Shown here in pieces: positions 50,536 to 63,872 of a stretch of 64,000 nt of DNA (the stretch's first letter is position 1; each line of letters starts with the position of its first letter). A program made the position numbers and the translations under genes. This DNA is from Sanderia malayensis (Eukaryota; Cnidaria; Scyphozoa; Semaeostomeae; Pelagiidae): the NCBI GenBank assembly GCA_013076295.1, contig RQOL01000906.1:6668757-6732756 (forward strand). The letters run 5' to 3'. The notes beneath the pieces are model-generated. The model worked only from the letters and a program-made list of their open reading frames with translations, searched no databases and was not told where the DNA came from.

Positions 50536-53449
50536 CCCACTTTTTCTTTTCTTCCCAATTTTGGTGAGTTCCCACTATTGATGACTTCTCATTTTCGGTG
50601 ACTTCCCACTTTTTATGACTTCCCAATTTTGAGGACTTCTCACTTTTTTCTGACTTCCCACTTTTTTTTGACTTCCTGCATTTTCTTGACTTCCCATTTT
50701 TGATGATTTCCCACTTTTTCTTGACTTCCCACTTTTTCCTAGCCTCCCTATTTTGATGACTTCCCTCTTTTAACAATTCCCCATATTTTCTTGACTTCCC
50801 GCTTTTGGTGACTTCCGCTTTTTTGTGACTTTCCACTTTTGATGACTTCCCCCTTTTTGTTGACTTCCCACTTTTGATGAGTTCCCACTATTGATGACTT
50901 TCCATTTTTGGTGACATCCCACTTTTGATGACTTCCCTCTTTTGACGGCTTCCCACTTTTTCTTCACTTCCCACTTTTGATGACTTCCCAGTTTTTCTTG
51001 AATTCTCACTTTTGACGACTCCCCACGTTTTCTTGACTTCCCACTCTGGATGACCTCCCACTTTTTCTTGACTTTCCACTTTTGATGACTTCCCCCTTTT
51101 TGTTGACTTCCCACTTTTGATGAGTTCCCACTATTGATGACTTTCCATTTTTGGTGACATCCCACTTTTGATGACTTCCCTCTTTTGACGGCTTCCCACT
51201 TTTTCTTGAATTCCCATCTTTGATAACTTCCCACTATTTCCTGACATCCCATTTCTTCTTGACTTCCCACTTTTTCTTGACTTCCCACTTTTGATGACTT
51301 CCCACTTTTTCTTCAATTCTCACTTTTGACGACATCCCATTTTTTCTTGACTTCCCATTTTTGATGCTTTCTCACTTTTAATAACTTCCCTTCTTATTTT
51401 GACATCTCACTATTGATGAATTCACACTTTTAACGACTTCCCACTTCTTCTTGACTTCCCACCTTTTCTTGACTTCCCGCAATTTCTTGACTTCCCATTT
51501 TTGATGACTTCCCACTTTTTCTTGACTTCCCACTTTTGATGACTTCCCATTTTTTTTTGAATTCTCACTTTTGACGACTCCCCACGTTTTCTTGACTTCC
51601 CACTCTGGATGACCTCCCACTTTTTCTTGACTTTCCGCTTTTGATGACCTCCCACTTTTTCTTGACTTCCCACTTTTGATGACTTCCCAGTTTTTCTTGA
51701 ATTCTCACTTTTGACGACTCCCCACGTTTTCTTGACTTCCCACTCTGGATGACCTCCCACTTTTTCTTGACTTTCCACTTTTGATGATTTCCCCCTTTTT
51801 GTTGACTTCCCACTTTTGATGAGTTCCCACTATTGATGACTTTCCATTTTTGGTGACATCCCACTTTTGATGACTTCCCTCTTTTGACGGCTTCCCACTT
51901 TTTCTTGAATTCCCATCTTTGATAACTTCCCACTTTCCTGACATCCCATTTTTTCTTGACTTCCCACTTTTTCTTGACTTCCCACTTTTGATGACTTCCC
52001 ACTTTTTCTTCAATTCTCACTTTTGACGACATCCCATTTTTTCTTGACTTCCCACTTTTGATGCTTTCTCACTTTTAATAACTTCCCTTCTTATTTTGAC
52101 ATCTCACTATTGATGAATTCACACTTTTAACGACTTCCCACTTCTTCTTGACTTCCCACCTTTTCTTGACTTCCCCCAATTTCTTGACTTCCCATTTTTG
52201 ATGACTTCCCACTTTTTCTTGACTTTCCACTTTTGATGACCTCCCACGTTTTCTGGACTTCCCACTCTGGATGACCTCCCACTTTTCTTGACTTTCCACT
52301 TTTTCTTGCCTTCCCACTTTTGATGACTTCCCACTTTTGATGACTTCCCACTTTGTCTTGACTTCCCACTTTTGTTGACTTCTCACTTTTGATAACTTCC
52401 CATGTTATCTTGACTTCTCATTTTTGATGACCTCCCACTTTTGATGACCTCCCACATTTTCTTGACTTCCTGCTTTCAGTGACTTCCCACTTTTTCTTGA
52501 CTTCCCACTTTTGATGAGTTCCCACTATTGATGACTTTCCATTTTTTGGTGACATCCCACTTTTGATAACTTCCCTCTTTTGACGACTTCCCACTTTTTC
52601 TTGAATTCCCATCTTTGATGCCTTCCCACCTTTTCCTGACACCCACTTTTTCTTGACTTCCCACTTTTTCTTGACTTCCCACTTTTGATGACTTCCCACT
52701 TTTTCTTGAATTCTCATTTTTGACGACGTCCCACTTTTTCTTGATTTCCCACTTTTGATGCCTTCTCACTTTTAATAACTTCCCTTGTTATTTTGACATC
52801 TCACTGTTGATGAATTCACACTTTTAACGACTTCCCACTTCTTCTTGACTTCCCACCTTTGATGACTTCCCACTTTTTCTAGATTTGCCATTTTTGGTGA
52901 CTTCCCACTTTTGATGACATCCCACTTTTGATGAATTCCCACTTTTTCTTGACTTCCCACTTTGTGATGAGTTCCCACTATTGATGACTTTCCATTTTTG
53001 GTGACTTCTCACTTTTGATGACTTCCCTCTTTTGATGACTTCCCATTTTTTCCTGACATCCCACTTTTTCTTGACTTCCCACTTTTTCTTGACTTCCCAC
53101 TTTTTATGACTTCCCAATTTTGAGGACTTCTCACTTTTTTCTGACTTCCCATTTTTTTTTGACTTCCTGCATTTTCTTGACTTCCCATTTTTGATGATTT
53201 CCCACTTTTTCTTGACTTCCCACTTTTTCCTAGCCTCCCTATTTTGATGACTTCCCTCTTTTAACAACTCCCCATATTTTCTTGACTTCCCGCTTTTGGT
53301 GACTTCCGCTTTTTTGTGACTTCCCACTTTTGATGACTTCCCACTTTTTCTTGACTTCCCACTTTTTCTTGACTTCCCACTTTTGATGACTTCCCAGTTT
53401 TTCTTGAATTCTCACTTTTGACGACTCCCCACGTTTTCTTGACTTCCCA
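50536..53449. repeat. B-type block with two g markers, c and X
   Basis: Markers: g 51402, g 52099, c 52796, X 52878. g to g and g to c are both 697 bp, a local tandem step not seen elsewhere in the window. A shorter local duplication at about 50.83-51.18 kb repeats the CTTCCCCCTTTTT to TTTTGACGGC string twice. X at 52878 is the last X; no L follows it, unlike all other X copies. Confidence 0.72.
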
Positions 53450-55465
53450 CTTTTTCTTGACTTCCCACTTTTGATGACTTCCCAATTTTGGTAACTTCCC
53501 ACTTTTGATGATTTCCTTCTTTTGATGACTGCCCGCCTTCTCTTGACTTCCCACTTTTGATGACCTCCCATGTTTTCTTGACTTCCCACTTTTTCTTGAG
53601 TTCCCACGTTTTCTTGACCTGCCACTTTTTCTTTTCTTCCCACTTTTGGTGAGTTCCCACTATTGATGACTTTTCATTTTCGGTGACTTCCCACTTTTTA
53701 TGACTTCCCAATTTTGAGGACTTCTCACTTTTTTCTGACTTCCCACTTTTTTTTGACTTCCTGCATTTTCTTGACTTCCCATTTTTGATGATTTCCCACT
53801 TTTTCTTGACTTCCCACTTTTTCCTAGCCTCCCTATTTTGATGACTTCCCTCTTTTCACAACTCCCCATATTTTCTTGACTTCCCGCTTTTGGTGACTTC
53901 CCGCTTTTTTGTGACTTCCCACTTTTGATGACTTCCCACTTTTTCTTGACTTCCCACTTTTTCTTGACTTCCCACTTTTGATGACTTCCCAGTTTTTCTT
54001 GAATTCTCACTTTTGACGACTCCCCACGTTTTCTTGACTTCCCACTCTGGATGACCTCCCACTTTTTCTTGACTTTCCACTTTTTCTTGATTTCCCACTT
54101 TTAATGAGTTCCCACTATTGATGACTTCCACCTTTGATGACTTCCCACTTTTGATGACTCCCACTTTTCTTTTTTCCGCTTGTGACTTCCCACTTTTGAT
54201 GCCTTCTCACTTTTAATAACTTCCCTTGTTATTTTGACATCTCACTGTTGATGAATTCACAATTTTAACGACTTCCCACTTCTTCTTGACTTCCCACCTT
54301 TTCTTGACTTCCCGCAATTTCTTGACTTCCCATTTTTGATGACTTCCCACTTTTCTTGACGTCCCACTTTTGATGACTTCCCACTTTTTCTTGATTTCCC
54401 ACTTTTGATGAGTTCCCACTATTGATGACTTCCACCTTTTCCTGACATCCCACTTTTTCTTGACTTCCCACTTTTTCTTGACTTCCCACTTTTGATGACT
54501 TCCCAATTTTGGTAACTTCCCACTTTTTCTTTTCTTCCCACTTTTGGTGATTCCCACTATTGATGACTTCTCATTTTCGGTGACTTCCCACTTTTTATGA
54601 CTTCCCAATTTTGAGGACCTCTCACTTTTTCTGACTTCCACTTTTTTTTGACTTCCTGCATTTTCTTGACTTCCCATTTTTGATGATTTCCCACTTTTCT
54701 TGACTTCCCACTTTTTCTTGACTTCCCACTTTTGATGACTTCCCAGTTTTTCTTGAATTCTCACTTTTGACGACTCCCCACGTTTTCTTGACTTCCCACT
54801 CTGGATGACCTCCCACTTTTTCTTGACTTTCCACTTTTTATGACTTCCCAATTTTGAGGACCTCTCACTTTTTTCTGACTTCCCACTTTTTTTTGACTTC
54901 CTGCATTTTCTTGACTTCCCATTTTTGATGATTTCCCACTTTTTCTTGACTTCCCACTTTTTCTTGACTTCCCACTTTTGATGACTTCCCACTTCTTCTT
55001 GACTTCCCATTTTTGATGACTTCCCACTTTTTCTTGACTTTCCACTTTTGATGACCTCCCACTTTTCTTGACTTCCACTTTTGACGACTCCCCACGTTTT
55101 CTTGACTTCCCACTCTGGATGACCTCCCACTTTTCTTGACTTCCACTTTTGATGACTTCCCCTTTTTGTTGACTTCCCACTTTTGATGAGTTCGCACTAT
55201 TGATGACTTTCCATTTTTGGTGACATCCCACTTTTGATGACTTCCCTCTTTTGACGGCTTCCCACTTTTTCTTGAATTCACATCTTTGATAACTTCCCAC
55301 TATTTCCTGACATCCAATTTTTTCTTGACTTCCCAATATTTCTTGACTTCCCACTTTTCATGACTTCCCACTTTTCTTCAATTCTCACTTTGACGACATC
55401 CCATTTTTTCTTGACTTCCCACTTTTGATGCTTTCTCACTTTTAATAACTTCCCTTCTTATTTTG
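53450..55465. repeat. E-type domain 4, lead-in
   Basis: At about 53450 the sequence switches to E-type variants: GACTGCCCGCC in place of the B-type GAATACCCGCC, and TTTTCACAACTCC. Marker c lies at 54237. The stretch 54.6-55.0 kb contains two nearby copies of the ATGACTTCCCAATTTTGAGG unit string, a local duplication of about 240 bp. One-base losses increase from 54.15 kb. Confidence 0.68.
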
Positions 55466-56900
55466 ACATCTCTAATGATGAATTCACACTTTTAACGACT
55501 TCCCACTTCTTCTTGACTTCCACCTTTTCTTTTGACTTCCCGCAATTTCTTGACTTCCCATTTTGATGACTTTCCCACTTTTTCTTGACTTCCACTTTGA
55601 TGACCTTTTTTCTTGACTTGATGACTTCCCAGTTTTTCTTGAATTCTCACTTTTGACGACTCCCCCACGTTTTCTTGACTTCCCTCTTTTGATGACTTCC
55701 CACTTTTTCTTGATTTCCCACTTTTAATGAGTTCCCACTATTGATGACTTCAACCTTTGATGATGATTCCCACTTTTGATGACTTCCCACTTTTTCTTGG
55801 TTTTCCGCTTTCGGTGACTTCCCACTTTTGATGCCTTCTCACTTTTAATAACTTCCCTTGCTATTTTGACATCTCACTGTTGATGAATTCACACTTTTAA
55901 CGACTTCCCACTTCTTCTTGACTTCCCACCTTTTCTTGACTTCCCGCAATTTCTTGACTTCCCATTTTTTGATGACTTCCCACTTTTTCTTGACGTCCCA
56001 CTTTTGATGACTTCCCACTTTTTCTTGATTTCCCACTTTTGATGAGTTCCCACTATTGATGACTTCCACCTTTTCCTGACATCCCACTTTTTCTTGACTT
56101 CCCCACTTTTTCTTGACTTCCCACTTTTGATGACTTCCCAATTTTGGTAACTTCCCACTTTTTGATGATTTCCTTCTTTTGATGACTGCCCGCCTTCTCT
56201 TGACTTGCCACTTTTGATGACCTCCCATGTTTTCTTGACTTCCCACTTTTTCTTGAGTTCCACGTTTTCTTGACCTCCCACTTTTCTTTTTTCTTCCCAC
56301 TTTTGGTGAGTTCCCACTATTGATGACTTTTCATTTTCGGTGACTTCCCACTTTTTATGACTTCCCAATTTTGAGGACTTCTCACTTTTTTCTTGACTTC
56401 CCACTTTTTTTTGACTTCCTGCATTTTCTTGACTTCCCATTTTTTGATGATTTCCCACTTTTTTCTTGACTTCCCACTTTTTCCTAGCCTCCCTATTTTG
56501 ATGACTTCCCTCTTTTCACAACTCCCCATATTTTCTTGACTTCCCGCTTTGGTGACTTCCCGCTTTTTTGTGACTTCCCACTTTTGATGACTTCCCACTT
56601 TTTCTTGACTTCCCACTTTTTCTTGACTTCCCACTTTTGATGACTTCCCAGTTTTTCTTTAATTCTCACTTTTGACGACTCCCCACGTTTTCTTGACTTC
56701 CCACTCTGGATGACCTCCCACTTTTTCTTGACTTTCCACTTTTGACGACCTCCCATTTTTCTTGACTTCCCACTTTTGATGAGTTCCCACTATTGATGAC
56801 TTTCATTTTTGGTGACTCCCACTTTTGATGACTTCCCTCTTTTGACGGCTTCCACTTTTTAACAACTTCCCTTCTTATTTTGACATCTCACTGTTGTTGA
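54150..56900. other. Indel-rich patch 5
   Basis: Small losses and gains (for example GATGATGATTCCC near 55760, CTTTTCTTTTGAC near 55525). The e marker at 55466 has lost bases. Clean counterparts of the same E-type segment lie at 58.07-59.9 kb. Confidence 0.65.
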
Positions 56901-58065
56901 ATTCACACTTTTAACGACTTCCCACTTCTTCTTGACTTCCCACTTTTCTTGACTTCCCGCAATTTCTTGACTTCCCATTTTTGATGACTTCCCACTTTTT
57001 CTTGACGTCCCTCTTTTGATGACTTCCCATTTTTTCTTGATTTCCCACTTTTAATGAGTTCCCACTATTGATGACTTCCACCTTTGATGACTTCCCACTT
57101 TTGATGACTTCCCACTTTTTCTTGGTTTTCCGCTTTCGGTGACTTCCCACTTTTGATGCCTTCTCACTTTTAATAACTTCCCTTGTTATTTTGACATCTC
57201 ACTGTTGATGAATTCACACTTTTAACGACTTCCCACTTCTTCTTGACTTCCCACCTTTTCTTGACTTCCCGCAATTTCTTGACTTCCCATTTTTGATGAC
57301 TTCCCACTTTTGATGACTTCCCTCTTTTGCCGGCTTCCCACTTTTTCTTGAATTCCCATCTTTGATAACTTCCCACTATTTCCTGACATCCCATTTTTTC
57401 TTGACTTCCCAATTTTTCTTGACTTCCCACTTTTGATGACTTCCCACTTTTTCTTCAGTTCTCACTTTTGACGACATCCCATTTTTTCTTGACTTCCCAC
57501 TTTTGATGCTTTCTCACTTTTAATAACTTCCCTTCTTATTTTGACATCTCAGTATTGATGAATTCACACTTTTAACGACTTCCCACTTCTTCTTGACTTC
57601 CCATTTTTGATGACTTCCCACTTTTTCTTGACTTTCCACTTTTGATGACCTCCCACTTTTTCTTGACTTCCCACTTTTGACGACTCCCCACGTTTTTTGA
57701 CTTCCCACTCTGGATGACCTCCCACTTTTTCTTGACTTTCCACTTTTGATGACTTCCCCCTTTTTGTTGACTTCCCACTTTTGATGAGTTCGCACTATTG
57801 ATGACTTTCCATTTTTGGTGACATCCCACTTTTGATGACTTCCCTCTTTTGACGGCTTCCCACTTTTTCTTGAATTCCCATCTTTGATAACTTCCCACTA
57901 TTTCCTGACATCCAATTTTTTCTTGACTTCCCAATATTTCTTGACTTCCCACTTTTCATGACTTCCCACTTTTTCTTCAATTCTCACTTTTGACGACATC
58001 CCATTTTTTCTTGACTTCCCACTTTTGATGCTTTCTCACTTTTAATAACTTCCCTTCTTATTTTG
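55466..58065. repeat. E-type 2.6-kb unit (e-f-d-c-b), degraded
   Basis: Markers: e 55466 (missing the CAG of CTCAGTAATG), f 55869, d 56883, c 57194, b 57544. Spacings are 403, 1014, 311, 350 and 522 bp. It is shorter than the next two units, mainly between f and d. It is the only E unit carrying a b marker. Dense indels between about 55.0 and 56.9 kb blur the comparison. Confidence 0.75.
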
Positions 58066-60985
58066 ACATCTCAGTAATGATGAATTCACACTTTTAACGA
58101 CTTCCCACTTCTTCTTGACTTCCCACCTTTTCTTGACTTCCCGCAATTTCTTGACTTCCCATTTTTGATGACTTCCCACTTTTTTCTTGACTTTCCACTT
58201 TTGATGACTCCCACTTTTTCTTGACTTCCCACTTTTGATGACTTCCCAGTTTTTCTTGAATTCTCACTTTTGACGACTCCCCACGTTTTCTTGACTTCCC
58301 TCTTTTGATGACTTCCCACTTTTCTTGATTTCCCACTTTTAATGAGTTCCCACTATTGATGACTTCAACCTTTGATGACTTCCCACTTTTGATGACTTCC
58401 CACTTTTTCTTGGTTTTCCGCTTTCGGTGACTTCCCACTTTTGATGCCTTCTCACTTTTAATAACTTCCCTTGCTATTTTGACATCTCACTGTTGAGAAT
58501 TCACACTTTTAACGACTTCCCACTTCTTCTTGACTTCCCACCTTTTCTTGACTTCCCGCAATTTCTTGACTTCCCATTTTTGATGACTTCCCACTTTTTC
58601 TTGACGTCCCACTTTTGATGACTTCCCACTTTTTCTTGATTTCCCACTTTTGATGAGTTCCCACTATTGATGACTTCCACCTTTTCCTGACATCCCACTT
58701 TTTCTTGACTTCCCACTTTTCTTGACTTCCCACTTTTGATGACTTCCCAATTTTGGTAACTTCCCACTTTTGATGATTTCCTTCTTTTGATGACTGCCCG
58801 CCTTCTCTTGACTTGCCACTTTTGATGACCTCCCATGTTTTCTTGACTTCCCACTTTTTCTTGAGTTCCCACGTTTTCTTGACCTCCCACTTTTTCTTTT
58901 CTTCCCACTTTTGGTGAGTTCCCACTATTGATGACTTTTCATTTTCGGTGACTTCCCACTTTTTATGACTTCCCAATTTTGAGGACTTCTCACTGTTTTC
59001 TGACTTCCCACTTTTTTTTGACTTCCTGCATTTTCTTGACTTCCCATTTTTGATGATTCCCACTTTTTCTTGACTTCCCACTTTTTCCTAGCCTCCCTAT
59101 TTTGATGACTTCCCTCTTTTCACAACTCCCCATATTTTCTTGACTTCCCGCTTTTGGTGACTTCCCGCTTTTTTGTGACTTCCCACTTTTGATGACTTCC
59201 ACTTTTTCTTGACTTCCCACTTTTTTTGACTTCCCACTTTTGATGACTTCCCAGTTTTTCTTGAATTCTCACTTTTGACGACTCCCCACGTTTTCTTGAC
59301 TTCCCACTCTGGATGACCTCCCACTTTTTCTTGACTTTCCACTTTTGACGACCTCCCACTTTTTCTTGACTTCCCACTTTTGATGAGTTCCCACTATTGA
59401 TGACTTTCCATTTTTGGTGACATCCCACTTTTGATGACTTCCCTCTTTTGACGGCTTCCCACTTTTTCTTGAATTCCCATCTTTGATAACTTCCCACTAT
59501 TTCCTGACATCCCATTTTTTCTGGACTTCCCACTTTTTCTTGACTTCCCACTTTTGATGACTTCCCACTTTTTCTTCAATTTTCACTTTTGACGACATCC
59601 CACTTTTTCTTGACTTCCCACTTTTGATGCTTTCTCACTTTTAACAACTTCCCTTCTTATTTTGACATCTCACTGTTGTTGAATTCACACTTTTAACGAC
59701 TTCCCACTTCTTCTTGACTTCCCACCTTTTCTTGACTTCCCGCAATTTCTTGACTTCCCATTTTTGATGACTTCCCACTTTTTCTTGACGTCCCTCTTTT
59801 GATGACTTCCCATTTTTTCTTGATTTCCCACTTTTAATGAGTTCCCACTATTGATGACTTCCACCTTTGATGACTTCCCACTTTTGATGACTTCCCACTT
59901 TTTCTTGGTTTTCCGCTTTCGGTGACTTCCCACTTTTGATGCCTTCTCACTTTTAATAACTTCCCTTGTTATTTTGACATCTCACTGTTGATGAATTCAC
60001 ACTTTTAACGACTTCCCACTTCTTCTTGACTTCCCACCTTTTCTTGACTTCCCGCAATTTCTTGACTTCCCATTTTTGATGACTTCCCACTTTTTCTTGA
60101 CGTCCCTCTTTTTATGACTTCCCATTTTTTCTTGCTTTCCCATTTTTAATGAGTTCCCACTATTGATGACTTCCACCTTTGATGACTTCCCACTTTTGAT
60201 GACTTCCCACTTTTTCTTGGTTTTCCGCTTTCGGTGACTTCCCACTTTTGATGCCTTCTCACTTCTAATAACTTCCCTTGTTATTTTGACATCTCACTGT
60301 TGATGAATTCACACTTTTAACGACTTCCCACTTCTTCTTGACTTCCCACCTTTTCTTGACGTCCCACTTTTGATGACTTCCCACTTTTTCTTGATTTCCA
60401 CTTTTGATGAGTTCCCACTATTGATGACTTCCACCTTTTCCTGACTTCCCACTTTTGATGACTTCCCACTTTTTCTTGGTTTTCCGCTTTCGGTGACTTC
60501 CCACTTTTGATGCCTTCTCACTTCTAATAACTTCCCTTGTTATTTTGACATCTCACTGTTGATGACTCCTTCCCACTTTTTCCTTGACTTCCCATTTTTG
60601 ACGACTCCCACGTTTTCTTGACTTCCCACTCTGGATGACCTCCCACTTTTTCTTGACTTTCCACTTTTGATGACTTCCCCTTTGTTGACTTCCCACTTTT
60701 GATGATGAGTTCGCACTATTGATGACTTCCATTTTTGGTGACATCCCACTTTTGATGACTTCCCTCTTTTGACGGCTTCCCACTTTTTCTTGAATTCCCA
60801 TCTTTGATAACTTCCCACTATTTCCTGACATCCAATTTTTTCTTGACTTCCCAATATTTCTTGACTTCCCACTTTTCATGACTTCCCACTTTTTCTTCAA
60901 TTCTCACTTTTGACGACATCCCATTTTTTTCTTGACTTCCACTTTTGATGCTTTCTCACTTTTAATAACTTCCCTTCTTATTTTG
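58066..60985. repeat. E-type 2.9-kb HOR unit (e-f-d-c-c-c), copy A
   Basis: Markers: e 58066, f 58482, d 59665, c 59977, c 60289, c 60548. Spacings are 416, 1183, 312, 312, 259 and 438 bp, total 2920 bp. The first 2.4 kb is clean and parallels 1691-4100 at an offset of about 56.37 kb. The tail (about 60.54-60.96 kb) has a cluster of small insertions and losses. Confidence 0.88.
60540..60960. other. Indel-rich patch 6, at the end of E unit A
   Basis: A short cluster of irregularities (CTCCTTCCCAC near 60565, GATGATGAGTTCGC near 60700, TTTTTTTCTTGAC near 60925) directly before the e marker that starts the next 2.9-kb unit. The sequence on both sides is clean. Confidence 0.65.
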
Positions 60986-63872
60986 ACATCTCAGTAATGA
61001 TGAATTCACACTTTTAACGACTTCCCACTTCTTCTTGACTTCCCACCTTTTCTTGACTTCCCGCAATTTCTTGACTTCCCATTTTTGATGACTTCCCACT
61101 TTTTCTTGACTTTCCACTTTTGATGACCTCCCACTTTTTCTGACTTCCCACTTTTGATGACTTCCCAGTTTTTCTTGAATTCTCACTTTTGACGACTCCC
61201 CACGTTTTCTTGACTTCCCTCTTTTGATGACTTCCCACTTTTTCTTGATTTCCCACTTTTAATGAGTTCCACTATTGATGACTTCAACCTTTGATGACTT
61301 CCCACTTTTGATGACTTCCCACTTTTTCTTGGTTTTCCGCTTTCGGTGACTTCCCACTTTTGATGCCTTCTCACTTTTAATAACTTCCCTTGCTATTTTG
61401 ACATCTCACTGTTGATGAATTCACACTTTTAACGACTTCCCACTTCTTCTTGACTTCCCACCTTTTCTTGACTTCCCGCAATTTCTTGACTTCCATTTTT
61501 GATGACTTCCCACTTTTTCTTGACGTCCCACTTTTGATGACTTCCCACTTTTTCTTGATTTCCCACTTTTGATGAGTTCCCACTATTGATGACTTCCACC
61601 TTTTCCTGACATCCCACTTTTTCTTGACTTCCCACTTTTTCTTGACTTCCCACTTTTGATGACTTCCCAATTTTGGTAACTTCCCACTTTTGATGATTTC
61701 CTTCTTTTGATGACTGCCCGCCTTCTCTTGACTTGCCACTTTTGATGACCTCCCATGTTTTCTTGACTTCCCTTTTTCTTGAGTTCCCACGTTTTCTTGA
61801 CCTCCCACTTTTTCTTTTCTTCCCACTTTTGGTGAGTTCCCACTATTGATGACTTTTCATTTTCGGTGACTTCCCACTTTTTATGACTTCCCAATTTTGA
61901 GGACTTCTCACTTGTTTCTGACTTCCCACTTTTTTTGACTTCCTGCATTTTCTGACTTCCCATTTTTGATGATTTCCCACTTTTTCTTGACTTCCCACTT
62001 TTTCCTAGCCTCCCTATTTTGATGACTTCCCTCTTTTCACAACTCCCCATATTTTCTTGACTTCCCGCTTTTGGTGACTTCCCGCTTTTTTGTGACTTCC
62101 CACTTTTGATGACTTCCCACTTTTTCTTGACTTCCCACTTTTTCTTGACTTCCCACTTTTGATGACTTCCAGTTTTTCTTGAATTCTCACTTTTGACGAC
62201 TCCCCACGTTTTCTTGACTTCCCACTCTGGATGACCTCCCACTTTTTCTTGACTTTCCACTTTTGACGACCTCCCACTTTTTCTTGACTTCCCACTTTTG
62301 ATGAGTTCCCACTATTGATGACTTTCCATTTTTGGTGACATCCCACTTTTGATGACTTCCCTCTTTTGACGGCTTCCCACTTTTTCTTGAATTCCCATCT
62401 TTGATAACTTCCCACTATTTCCTGACATCCCATTTTTTCTGGACTTCCCACTTTTTCTTGACTTCCCACTTTTGATGACTTCCCACTTTTTCTTCAATTT
62501 TCACTTTTGACGACATCCCACTTTTTCTTGACTTCCCACTTTTGATGCTTTCTCACTTTTAACAACTTCCCTTCTTATTTTGACATCTCACTGTTGTTGA
62601 ATTCACACTTTTAACGACTTCCCACTTCTTCTTGACTTCCCACCTTTTCTTGACTTCCGCAATTTCTTGACTTCCATTTTTGATGACTTCCCACTTTTTC
62701 TTGACGTCCCTCTTTTGATGACTTCCCATTTTTTCTTGATTTCCCACTTTTAATGAGTTCCCACTATTGATGACTTCCACCTTTGATGACTTCCCACTTT
62801 TGATGACTTCCCACTTTTTCTTGGTTTTCCGCTTTCGGTGACTTCCCACTTTTGATGCCTTCTCACTTTTAATAACTTCCCTTGTTATTTTGACATCTCA
62901 CTGTTGATGAATTCACACTTTTAACGACTTCCCACTTCTTCTTGACTTCCCCCTTTTCTTGACTTCCCGCAATTTCTTGACTTCCCATTTTTGATGACTT
63001 CCCACTTTTTCTTGACGTCCCTCTTTTTATGACTTCCCATTTTTTCTTGCTTTCCCATTTTTAATGAGTTCCCACTATTGATGACTTCCACCTTTGATGA
63101 CTTCCCACTTTTGATGACTTCCCACTTTTTCTTGGTTTTCCGCTTTCGGTGACTTCCCACTTTTGATGCCTTCTCACTTCTAATAACTTCCCTTGTTATT
63201 TTGACATCTCACTGTTGATGAATTCACACTTTTAACGATCCCACTTCTCTTGACTTCCCACCTTTTCTTGACGCCCACTTTATACTTCCCACTTTTTCTT
63301 GATTTCCACTTTTGATGATCCCACTATTGATGACTTCCACCTTTTCCGAGTTCCCACTTTTGATGACTTCCCACTTTTTCTTGGTTTTCCGCTTTCGGAC
63401 TTCCACTTTTGATGCTTCTCACTTCTTTAACTTCCCTTGTTATTTTGACATCTCAGTTGATGAATTCACACTTTTAACGACTTCCCACTTCTTCTTGACC
63501 CCCACTTTTCTTGACTTCCCACTCTGGATGACCTCCCACTTTTTCTTGACTTTCCACTTTTGATGACTTCCCCCTTTTTGTTGACTTCCCACTTTTGATG
63601 AGTTCGCACTATTGATGACTTTCCATTTTGGTGACATCCCACTTTTGATGACTTCCCTCTTTTGACGGCTTCCCACTTTTTCTTGAATTCCCATCTTTGA
63701 TAACTTCCCACTATTTCCTGACATCCATTTTTCTTGACTTCCCAATATTTCTTGACTTCCCACTTTCATGACTTCCCACTTTTCTTCAATTCTCACTTTT
63801 GACGACATCCCATTTTTCTGACTTCCCACTTTTGATGCTTTCTCACTTTTAATAACTTCCCTTCTTATTTTG
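60986..63872. repeat. E-type 2.9-kb HOR unit (e-f-d-c-c-c), copy B
   Basis: Markers: e 60986, f 61401, d 62583, c 62893, c 63204, c 63448. Spacings are 415, 1182, 310, 311, 244 and 425 bp, total 2887 bp. It repeats the preceding unit marker for marker, and the small shortfall is consistent with one-base losses, which cluster after 63.22 kb. Confidence 0.88.
63220..63850. other. Indel-rich patch 7, at the end of E unit B
   Basis: Losses such as ACGATCCCACTTCTC near 63236, CGCCCACTTTATAC near 63273 and TCTCAGTTGATG near 63453, again directly before an e marker (63873). Same position within the HOR as patch 6. Confidence 0.65.

Larger units (their letters stand above)
10128..52889. repeat. Landmark unit X (TCTAGATTTGCC), 13 scattered copies
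   Basis: This unit replaces the usual CTTGACTTCCC by CTAGATTTGCC and so contains TCTAGA, an XbaI site. Copies start at 10128, 13525, 15828, 17883, 30224, 33615, 36449 (one T lost), 37805, 41772, 44837, 46731, 49988 and 52878. Each lies 77-91 bp after a c marker, and all but the last are followed by landmark L about 320-330 bp further on. None was seen in E-type domains. Start and end span the first to the last copy. Confidence 0.85.

Noticed and set aside
54213..55130. Minus-strand open frame of 305 codons
   Set aside because: Same reason; in addition it lies in an indel-rich patch, so its length depends on probable consensus errors.
63312..63563. Plus-strand open frames (also 15625-15822 and 20808-21047), Phe/Ser/Thr/Leu-rich
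   Set aside because: Plus-strand units each carry TGA, and these frames stay open only where probable one-base errors or atypical stretches keep the stop out of frame. The products look like hydrophobic low-complexity sequence, not genes.
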